Shown here in pieces: positions 55,093 through 64,000 of a stretch of 64,000 bases of DNA (positions within the stretch are counted from its first letter, which is position 1; each line of letters opens with the position of its first letter). Below the pieces are notes generated by a model. That model did no database searches. It was not told where the DNA came from and was given only the letters and a program-made list of their open reading frames with translations. The DNA comes from Schizochytrium sp. TIO01 (taxonomy: Eukaryota; Sar; Bigyra; Thraustochytrida; Thraustochytriidae): contig SMSO01000032.1 in the NCBI GenBank assembly GCA_004764695.1, forward strand, positions 2,006,001 to 2,070,000. The letters run 5' to 3'. Both the position numbers and the translations under genes were made by a program.

Positions 55093-55124
<32 letters not shown>
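55093..55124 (+). repeat. (GA)n microsatellite
   Basis: About 16 GA units. Confidence 0.93.
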
Positions 55125-55126
<2 letters not shown>

Positions 55127-55436
55127 AAAACACAGAAAAAAGTTTATAAAATAAAATAAAAGCTATCAGCACCGATTCTCCACCAAGTAGCACCTGGATC
55201 CCTTGAAGAAGTCGAGTTTCCACATGGTGGAGATCGGCCACGGAAGTCGCCTCAAGCCCAAGTGAGAGCCACTTACTTCAGCAGCCTCTTTAGCTCGCTC
55301 ATCGGAAGCCCGCGCAGAACTTGCAGGAAGCAGGCCGCTCCTCGTTCGTTTTGCGCGGCATTCGAAGCCTCGATTCGGCGTTCTGTGCGACCTTTTGAAG
55401 TTCCTGCAATCCTCTAAGAGTCCCACTCACTATTTA

Positions 55437-55532
55437 ACCTACTCAATCACTCACTCACTCACTCAATCAATCAATCCATCAATCAACCAATCCACATATC
55501 TATCTATCGATCTATCCATCCACGACTCATTT
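55437..55532 (+). repeat. Compound tetranucleotide block (CACT, CAAT, CATC, CTAT)
   Basis: Successive short runs of four different but related 4-nt units, each passing into the next by one-base changes. Confidence 0.8.
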
Positions 55533-55671
55533 ATTCCCGCATCCAATAAGTTCACGCGCCGGCATTGCTGTGCACGGAGATGCTCCACACACACACGAGG
55601 GCGTCGAAGACGGCAGAGAGCGGAGCTCTGATCGATTGATTCATGGCATCTTCACCTCAGTCGTCGAGTGA

Positions 55672-55772
55672 TCGATAATGCAATGAAACGCAATGAAATG
55701 AAATGAAATGCAATGAAATGTAATGCAATGAATTTAATGCGATGAAATGTAATGCAATGAAACGTAACGTGT
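55672..55772 (+). repeat. Degenerate (AATGA/AATGC)n pentanucleotide block
   Basis: About 20 imperfect 5-nt units, variants AATGA, AATGC, AATGT, AACGC, with one AATTT. Older and more degenerate than the 4-nt arrays. Confidence 0.8.
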
Positions 55773-55832
55773 GTATCGATAGACACCTCTCTCTCTGCGT
55801 GTTTATGTTCTTTATGCATGTATGTTTGCATT

Positions 55833-55872
55833 TATGTATGTATGTATGTATGTATGTATGTATGTATGTATA
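55833..55872 (+). repeat. (ATGT)n microsatellite
   Basis: About nine ATGT units, same motif as the long array at 47.5 kb. Confidence 0.92.
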
Positions 55873-55879
55873 TGTGAAC

Positions 55880-56760
55880 GAACGTCTTGGAGGCGGCCGA
55901 TGGGATCGCAGGAGCTAGCTCAAAGATGCCACTAGGTCACACGGGGTGACCGCCGTCAACAGCGGCCACGCGTGCCCGCACGCTTAGGTACTCGCGGTGG
56001 AAGAAGCGGCAACGGCAGAGCTAGCTAGCTTTCCATGTCGAAAGCAACCCATGGAAGCAGAAGACGGGCCCTAGCTAGCTCGTGGTTTGCTTGCAAGTCG
56101 GCCTGCGAAGGAGGCCCGTCTCCAAGCTGGATGTCGCCTCGCCTCCCGCCTCTCGGGGTCCATGCGGCACCACGCGTGGCGGAGAAGAGCGAGGAACCTG
56201 CAGGTAAGGGCCTGCGGAGCGGGGCAGACGCCTCGAGGAGGCGACGGAGTGGCGGAGCGCAGTCTAGGAAAGCCACAGCCAGGTAGTGGGTAGGCAGCAG
56301 GAAGCTGGACGATGAATGATGCCCAGGAAGTTGAAGCCGCCCAGGCCCAGGTCGAACTTGCTCAAGGTAGTGCTCGAGCCCGTGCGCACTTGGAAATTGA
56401 GGCGCGAGCACAGGTCAGCGCCATCGCCTGGCGACTGCCTGCCTGCCTGGCCTCCTCGACGCCCAGGCTGCCGAGGAGCGCGCGGACCTGCGAGGTCTGG
56501 TTTCCAATGGACAGACGGGTCGATTCGACGGCCTCGTTTTTGAGGTTCGTTCGAACTCAGCCGTCGCGGGAGGTCTGAAGAAATGCAAGGCTGAGGCTGG
56601 ATGCATAAATGGATGGACGGACAGCCAGGCAGGCAGGCAGGCGGCCAGGCGCGAGCAAGGCTTCCTCGTGGAACTGCGCCGTTTCCTGGCGTGGACAGCG
56701 GAGGCCTCGGCTGGTGTGGTTGAGAGCAGAACGATCTCCATGGAGGGAGTCATTCATCTG
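55880..56760. other. GC-rich island with AGCT and GGCA runs
   Basis: High-GC DNA with GAGCTAGCTAGC near 56.02 kb, TAGCTAGC near 56.07 kb, CTGCCTGCCTGG near 56.44 kb and CAGGCAGGCAGGCAGG near 56.63 kb. Open frames run on both strands without domains. Promoter-like or non-coding RNA content cannot be excluded. Confidence 0.4.
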
Positions 56761-57344
56761 TGTGATCTGAGAGTTTAGATTTTTTTTTTTACAAAGTAGG
56801 TTACCGAACTTCTTTCTTTGGTTTGGCTGAACAGAAACAGAAAAACGAAAGCCGCATCGCCGGAGAGAATAGCGTCTTCGAAGAAGCTTTTTCGGGTGTA
56901 TACTGATGACGCCCGGAGACAATAAAGAACGGAAATTTGTTTTTTGTTTTTAAATTAAATTAAATTAATAGTCAACGTTGGGACATAGCCTACTCTGGCT
57001 AGAAATATTGGTTTCAAGCCTTTTAGTACAGTAGAATTTATATTTGTATTAAAATAAAATAAAATAAAAGTTTTAGTTCTTTTTTCCTTTTTCCCTTTTT
57101 TTTAAAGAAAAGAAAAAAGTTTAAAATTATATTTATATACAAATGCATAATCTTCATTTATAAGGCAATTTAACTTTTAAATAGAGCAAAAAAAGAATTT
57201 ACTCGCGTGAGCAGCCAGTTTCGCGCTCTGGTGCCCCGACACCGACAGGAAACGATAACGATTTTAGCCAGCTAGCGCATCAGCCCCAAACAGACTAGAC
57301 TTCGCTTGCTCGCCCACAAGCTTATCAACCGACCACCTATGACG
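56761..57344. other. AT-rich spacer
   Basis: T-run at 56.779-56.790 kb, AAATT/AAAAT-type runs at 56.95-56.97 and 57.05-57.07 kb. No gene. Confidence 0.45.
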
Positions 57345-57407
<63 letters not shown>

Positions 57408-57409
57408 TC
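57345..57409 (+). repeat. (TTTC)n microsatellite, 16 units
   Basis: Perfect array, pyrimidines on plus. Confidence 0.96.
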
Positions 57410-60400
57410 AGCCTCTGCTTTGAAAGTAGACAGTGTCCTCGATCCAACCATCATGTGGACAACAGTGCCCGATACGACCTTTCTGCATGCAAGCCTCCAA
57501 CCATGATGAGCGAGCGCTGGCCCAAGCAGTCGCGCTCACTCGCCCTCTCGGCCACCGCCTCTATCCCAAGCCAGGAACCGCTCAGTGCTTCGCCAAAAGG
57601 GACAGCGTTGCGCCGCAGAGACGAGCGGCTCGGTGAAGGCTGAGGGGCCGTGCTCCCACCTCGAGATGATGAGTGTACAGAAATTGTGAAGGGCCAACTA
57701 TCGCACGATGCACCTCTCTTGAGGCGCAGCGCGCGAGGAACAGAGCAGGCCCCGTCGCGTAGGGGGGCACTGGAGAATCCCCGCGGGCCGCCGAAGTGAG
57801 GAGCCAAAGGACGCAAACAAAGGCCCTTGGCGAATCATCGATTCGAGTGATCTTGAATGAAGGTACGATGAGAGCCGTGATCCATTGGAAATCTGAGGGT
57901 AAGTCGGTCTGAGACCACGATGAGAATGGCATAAAGCAAACCAAAAAAGTACAGACATACAGATATGCATGCATGTGTTTTATTTTTTTAACTTCCATAA
58001 AGTGGAAGGAAGAAACAAACACCCATGTTGGATGTAGATGAGTGGCTCGTGAAACAGGCGATTTCAGCTGCCTTATGACAAGATAGAAAAAGCGTGGTGG
58101 GTAACTGATTTCATTCCGGCATCGTTGTGCTTCACTTCGTGAAAGCAGGCTACTCCAATAAATGAACTTATTGAGAAAACGATAATTTAGTCTTATTGAA
58201 TGAAGGAGGGGTAGAGCAAGTGAAAATAAAGAAACTTCTTTCAGAAGTAAGGACCTTGAACATGTTTCTTATAAAGTTAAGTTTTTTGTTTATTGTTAGC
58301 GCTGAGATTTTAAATCTTTTAGGTTAAGAAAAGCTTTGTACCCCCACGTAAGACTCGGCGAGTATAGAGTTTCTTTGTTTGCAAGAGTCTAAAACCCTTA
58401 ATTCGAGCAAGGTATTCAATCTAACTTTTTTAATTTCTCAAAGGAAAAAATGTATTTACTTGCCTTACCCAAACGTTTCAAAGCAATTGTTGCATTTTAA
58501 ACATGAATCAAAGTTTATATGCTAAATGCAGATTGACCCATAATTTTCTTTTCTTTTGGAGAGAAGTATGTACCTACCAACCTACCTACTAGCGCAGAAT
58601 AAGGAATGTTCAACAGATATCCAAAAGGAGTCTAAGAGGGAAATCCATGTGTTTGATTCCATCATGTCTGAAAAGAGGGAGACCACGGTCACTTGAACAT
58701 GCAGGTCACCTCCTAGTAAGCACTGGCGAGGTGTATTTGCCCACCCTGACTTTATTGTTCCTGACTGTGTGCCTATTTGCTCCTTCCCGCCCTTTCTTTT
58801 TCTTTCTATTGAATGCTCTCATTGAAATAAACCGTCCCTAGTCTGAAGATTATCTGTGCGTTGAAAAATTCTCCAGCCAACGGGATACAATATGAGATTG
58901 TTACGATCTCGAATGTCACCCGTAAAGAACTAAACATAGACCAGGATCATATGTACTGTTGAGAATAGTCAAGAGTTGGAGATAATAGTCAAGAGTTGGG
59001 GATGAAACCGTTGCCGGGTTTTGTTGTTTAACAGAAAAAGATGAACGTAGAGTATATAAGTCAAATTAGCCCCGCTTGTTGCCAAACACATTGATTTAAC
59101 TGCTCGGAATGAAATTAACTACTCTGTCGTAACTTTAGTATACTAGGTACAGTAGATATAACATAGAGGATGTTCGAACTTAATGGCCCTCCTACAACAA
59201 TGAAAACAGAGAATACAATATGGATTAGAAGCTTGCGTTCATGATCTTGTAGTGGGATTGTCAACAGCTCCTACGTTTTATGTTGCACTCTACGGACTGT
59301 AGCTGTGACGCGCGAAATTTAGATGCTACCAGGTCACTAGAAGGGAGAGTAAACACATGATCCAGCAAGCCTACTACATCGCAACTCCGTTTCATGCACT
59401 GTTATTTATTTGTTTATTTATTTATTGTACCCATGCATAGCATCCTATAGGCAATTAGAACAAGCAATAAAAAGTACAGCGGTACCTAAGAAGTCATTTT
59501 TTTGTGCTTTTATGTGGGACGACCCCGATCTATACATTCTGTCGTCGCAGAGAACCTCCTATATGCGATGTATATAAATGGTTTTAAAAAGAAAATGAAG
59601 AGCAAAAGGGTAGCTACACACTACCAACTGCTATAACATACCATGAATTAGCAATTACTAATAGTAGCTCGGAAGTCCCAAGTGTTTATCTATAGATATC
59701 TAGCTAGCTTGCTAGGTACCAAGCAAGCAGAAAGGATAGTTCTTAAGAAGGAAGCAGCAGTAATCTCTGCCTCCTGTAGAAATGTAGAAAACAGTAGAGA
59801 TTTGCCAAGCAAATAAACCTATCTCGCCATAGGACATCGCGAAACGGCAGACTTAGGGAGCTCGTGTGCTCACAATCATTTTCTAATTTCTCTTTGGATG
59901 AGTTTAACATTAACATTTTAAGAAACATGAACGTCTTGTGCTACCCTGGGCTTATTAGCACATGAAGAGCTTCAAACCGTTAGTACACCTCGAAAAGGGG
60001 GGGGGGTCTCAATCGATAAGATGGACTTCAACTTCAAAGGCCAGGCACTCCACGATTTACTTGCCCACTATCAAAAAAAACAAGTTGTTAAAAAGGTGCA
60101 AAAACAAGGAACCAAAAACGCCTCTTTCGAAAGTTTATTTCTCATATCCAGTATGTGTATTATGTCCCTGCTGCGAGAAAAGATGTGATGAAAATACGCA
60201 ATATGGCCGAACATCCAAACATCGTATCATTTTTTAAAAGAAAAATTTCGAGAGAAGTTTGGGCTCAGGAACAAAGGACGGAGTAAGAAGAGCGATAGAT
60301 AAAACTAACTCAGCACATTGCACTCCTCAATTAATTATTGACTTCTTCAGTGTGTCTATTGCAATTATTCAACAAAAAAAGAAGTCATAAACGCATGTTA

Positions 60401-61780
60401 GTTAGTTTCAGATTTCAAATCACTTAAATTTTGAGAAAAGAGCGTTGAGCCTTTCGGACTCTTGAAAAAAGGAAGTTTATTATAAGCCTTGGACTCTTTT
60501 ACGGATATTAGAATATAACCGTAATTTGAACGTGCAAATGTGAACCTTATATTGCGTCTAGCCTTGCCCCGCGCCATGAAACTCAACTATCTTTAACATA
60601 CAAGTTTATAACGAAGATCAACAAACAAAGTCCGTAAATTATAAAGCTCCGTTCATCATTCAGACCATGCTGACGATATTCGAAATGTGCCAGACAATTA
60701 TAAGATTTACAGCGCTAACAGTCTCAGCTGTTTTATATACAGTCAAAACTACAGCACATACTCATTTTTATGGTACTGTGAACAGTGAGCAAGTGTCCCA
60801 TTGAAAGGGAGGTCTCTTTATTCAGAGCAAGTAGAAGACTTGCATAAATTCCACAAGCTCTCTCGTTAAATAATCATGCATAGGGGACATAAATGCTAGC
60901 TTTCCGGCTTGTTCACTCCACAAAACCTGCTGCTACTATGACACAGCACGATATCTGTACATCATTTCTCGAAACCGTTAGGAAGAATTTTGTCACTTTC
61001 TTAGTTCTAATGGTATCTATCTATCAGTTGAACACCCCGTGTATTAGACCCAATCGCAAAATGCAATGCCAGTACAACGCGTCACCCCGTTTCTTGATAC
61101 ATCATCTTTGTTTGTTGCTTTCTATAACCGTCGCGTTTATTTCATTGTGTTATTTTTATGCCGTTGTCCTGGCTAGTAGTTTTGTTGCTCATCTTTGTTT
61201 GCATACTTGAATTCGTTCTGATTCATCTATTGATGCCTCCCAATACATTCTTCTTTTTTCCTGTTTTACCTTTTTATTTGATGTTATAAATAAAGCTATA
61301 CGTGCTCACATCATAGTATGTACACTCTAGTACCTGTCTACTATGAATTCTCTTTATACGTCCACATTTGCGGGACACTAGCACCACTGCTTAAAAGACA
61401 AATTGGTTTCCTATTCCTTCAAGTTGACTGTTTATAATTCTCTTTTTTCAACTTGAAGTTATTATTTCATAAAAATTAAAGATGTTTAAATGGTTGATAA
61501 TCATAGTGTACTTTTGAGGGGAAAATGAAAATTTAAAAATTTTAAATTTTAAATTAAATTAAATTAAAACTTTCCAGGCCTCGTGTCAGGGTGCAGTCCG
61601 CTCTTACTCGTAACAGTAGCAGCAGCCCTAGTAGCCAGCCAGGCGGCTCGTCTGTACGACCTCTCACCTGCTAAACCCAAGTGGTTTTCTTCCCAAGTAG
61701 GCCAACTGTGGGCCACATGGAACTTTCCCGGCAGGCCACTTCGGAGAGAAGCCTGGTCATAGCCGAGTCGCTCTCTTGAC
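57410..61780. other. Long spacer, no supported gene
   Basis: GC-rich until about 57.86 kb, then AT-rich to 61.56 kb. It holds a tandem duplication of a 20-bp unit (AATAGTCAAGAGTTGG core) at 58.964-59.003 kb, a TTTA-type run at about 59.40-59.43 kb, a G10 run at about 59.998-60.006 kb and an AAATT-type run at 61.54-61.57 kb. A 105-codon frame at 60893-61210 (+) has hydrophobic stretches but no family resemblance. Confidence 0.45.
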
Positions 61781-61806
61781 AATCACTCAATCAATCAATC
61801 AATCAA
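61781..61806 (+). repeat. (CAAT)n short microsatellite
   Basis: About six units, same motif as the 49.2 kb array. Confidence 0.85.
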
Positions 61807-63020
61807 CCAATCGATCATCCACGCATTCATGCCATCGACCGATCAACAAAGCCCTTGATCCTCGAGAAGCTGGTCGGTCAGACGCCCACTCGACCAACGT
61901 CGGAGTCAGCGCCTCCTTCCTGAGAGCCAAGTCGAGAGGGAGAGGGAGAAGACCTACCTGCCTACTTGTTGAGTCAGTCAGTCAGTCGCCTCGCCATCGC
62001 CAACCAACAAACGAAGAGGCGTTAGCGGCTGTGCCAAAGCAGCTTCGATCAGTCACACGTTCTTATGGGTTGCGCTGGCGCCCATCGCTCGCCAGGAGCG
62101 CTCCAGTTGCTGGCACTCAGGGCACTCTCCCACTCCACCGCTGTGGTCTCCACGCTCAAGACCGCTGCTGCTCGAAGACAGACTCGCAGGCTCCTCTCCG
62201 TGAAGCTTGCTCGCTTGTCTTCGATCGCTCGTCTTCGCTCCATGTGCCACCAGCGAACCCGAAGGAGGACGAGCGAAGCGGCACCTGCACGGCACAGTGC
62301 CGCACGTGCAGGGAGAGGTCCTGGCGGCGCGAGACTCTGTCTATCTGTCTGTCTGTATGTATGTCTGTATGTATAAATGTATGTATGTATAAATGTTTGT
62401 CTGTATGTCTGTTTGGAGTGAGGAAGCGAAGCTGGAGCTTAAGTAGGCCGAAGATGCACTTTCATGGCCAGGCAACTTGGATTCCGCTCGATACCATCGG
62501 CCGGAGGGTCGAGCGGAGAGGCGCGGCTTCAGGTGTGCGCAGCACACACACAAACACGCACACGCACACGCACACACACGCACAGCAGAGCGTGCAGGCA
62601 AGGATCTCGGCATGCTCATGAAACTGCGGGAGATCAGAGGCACTGCGCCGGAATGGAGCATAGCTGGCTGGCTAGCTAGATATTGGTGGGGTGCCGGAGG
62701 ATGGATGTCTGTCTAGCTTCGTTGTGATGGTCTGCGAGGGCGAGGAGCGTATGCTTACGCGTGGTTGAACGAAGGGTGGCGATGATGCATTTTTGCTGTG
62801 GATGCTGTAGTTCGTGGACAGTGCGAGTGCCCTCCAGCTGGAGCAGGCGGAATCCGGGCGCTCTGCATACCGCAACTGTGATCTGTGTGCAGGAGATTGT
62901 TGGCTAGTTGCACGGAATGCACCTGCAATCCAAGTCGTCGCCTCATGCTTAACGTTGGTGGAGTCCTTCGACTTGAGCAGCGCTATCAGCGCTTCCTTCG
63001 AGTAGTAGTAGTAGTACATG
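61807..63020. other. GC-rich island with TGTC/TGTA and CA runs
   Basis: A (TGTC/TGTA)n block at 62.338-62.412 kb, a CA-rich run at 62.543-62.585 kb, a GGCTGGCTAGCTAG run near 62.66 kb and an AGT run at 63.003-63.017 kb. A 281-codon plus frame crosses several of these repeats and is low-complexity (Ser/Arg/Thr/His), so I do not call a gene. Confidence 0.4.
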
Positions 63021-64000
63021 AAAGCTTTCTCTATGGTCGCTAATAAGCTATGTTTACGAGTCCTTTCTCTCTATTTGTTTACAGTTCGGACCTACCTAAT
63101 TCGTAGATAGTAAATAAAGGCCATGCTTAAACTTTGATTATTCGAATTTAGAAAGGCTCAAAACATTTTAAGATAATTAACTATCAATGAGCAACTTATA
63201 ATTCCAGTAAAGGAAAGCTAGCTGAAAGGGTCACTCAGTCAGCAATCAATTAACTGCAGCGCGTACTAGCGCCAATTGTCTCTCCTACTGCCCTCGCTAC
63301 TAATAGAGGAGCCGCTTTTCTTTGTTCTGCTTTTGTTTTCTCTCATTGCGCCTTATTCTTCTCTGCCCTCTCCTCCTTCTTTCTCGCATGTGTGAACAGG
63401 GCGGACGGAGAACGGGTTTTTGGATGCGGAGACCGCTTGCGAAGGATGCGGAGGCGGAGAGAGATGCTGCTATTGCGCAGAGAGGCTGAGCAGTTGGAGC
63501 GGCGTAGACGTTGCTGAGGACGGCGTATGAGCAAGCAGCTAGCGCTGCCGCTTTCTTTCGTTCCATGAATATTTAACTAATAAGCAGTGCGAGCTGCTGC
63601 TTAGACATACATTCTCTTGCCTTTCTTCTTTTGCTTTCTTGCTTTCTTGCCTTCTTTTCTTTTCTTTTCTTTTTACTTTTTACTTTTTTAAATGTTTACG
63701 TGCTTTCAAAGAAGGCCTTGCCATTCTTCAGCAGAGTATTTTAAGACAGCTTCCTCTTTTCCAGCTTTTTTAAAAAACTTCTTTTTAATTCTTTTGGTAG
63801 GTGCCCAAAAGATTGGTCTGAAAATCTGTCTTCAAATAAAATATTTAAAGAAATGAGGGTTTAGGCCACCTTTTCTTTCGAAGGGAATTTACTCTACTTT
63901 TATGTCTTTTGTTTAGGTAAATTTTTTAGACACATGAGACAAAACCAGTAAGATATGCGACACCTGGATGGCTGGTTTTTCAACTCACCAAGGATAAGTT
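63021..64000. other. Terminal spacer, no supported gene
   Basis: A small GC-rich patch at 63.29-63.57 kb lies between AT-rich parts. CTTT/TTTTC-rich pyrimidine runs occur at 63.62-63.69 kb. No gene seen up to the window end. Confidence 0.45.

Noticed and set aside
61776-62621. 281-codon open frame
   Set aside because: Runs through CAAT, TGTC and CA microsatellites and is low-complexity; no recognisable protein texture.
1-64000. CRISPR arrays, bacterial operons, integrases
   Set aside because: All direct repeats seen are microsatellites without unique spacers of constant length; gene content and layout are eukaryotic.

Overview
The window reads as nuclear DNA of a flagellated, intron-poor protist. 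The seven convincing coding regions are all single-exon. They include a ciliary transition-zone protein (TMEM17 family), Golgi-type type II membrane enzymes, a nucleotide-sugar transporter fusion and an SLC26/SulP permease, none of which has bacterial gene organisation around it. Long AT-rich spacers and very abundant tetranucleotide microsatellites also fit a eukaryote. My best guess is a thraustochytrid-like labyrinthulomycete (intron-poor, flagellated zoospores, sulfated-polysaccharide wall). That placement is inference from gene content, not a sequence match.

Region 1 (1-17.3 kb) is a carbohydrate-handling neighbourhood. It holds the 3' end of a GH127/DUF1680-like glycosidase gene, a type II membrane sulfotransferase-like protein, a broken tail copy of the same GH127-like gene, a membrane-anchored parallel beta-helix protein, and a nucleotide-sugar transporter fused to a lumenal propeller-like domain. 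Between them (about 5.8-9.7 kb) lie decayed coding remnants: a helix-turn-helix piece, a multi-frame broken ORF with a basic tail, and a BED-finger-like piece with an AT-hook-like string. They look like the remains of transposable elements.

Region 2 (17.3-27.3 kb) is mostly empty. It has SINE-like tRNA-related pieces with A-rich tails, a microsatellite-rich GC island near 19.2-19.7 kb, and a decayed minus-strand ORF at 25.2-26.7 kb. Inside that remnant sits a near-perfect 41-bp inverted repeat (40/41 matches, 59-nt loop).

Region 3 (27.3-37.6 kb) has three good genes: a TMEM17-like protein, a very large SANT/Myb-like putative transcription factor convergent with it, and an SLC26/SulP sulfate permease with a STAS domain. 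A 207-bp (AAAC)n array lies between the last two.

Region 4 (37.6-64 kb) holds no gene I can support. It alternates AT-rich DNA, GC-rich islands of roughly 0.3-2 kb, and long microsatellites whose repeat unit is nearly always four bases (AAAC, TTAG, ATTC, ATGT, CAAT, TTTC, AGCT, GGCA). It could be subtelomeric, pericentromeric or another repeat-rich compartment.

Functionally, the sulfate permease, the sulfotransferase-like protein, the nucleotide-sugar transporter fusion and the two glycan-acting proteins would fit together in making or remodelling a sulfated extracellular polysaccharide. Physical proximity supports this only weakly, because the permease is about 18 kb from the others.
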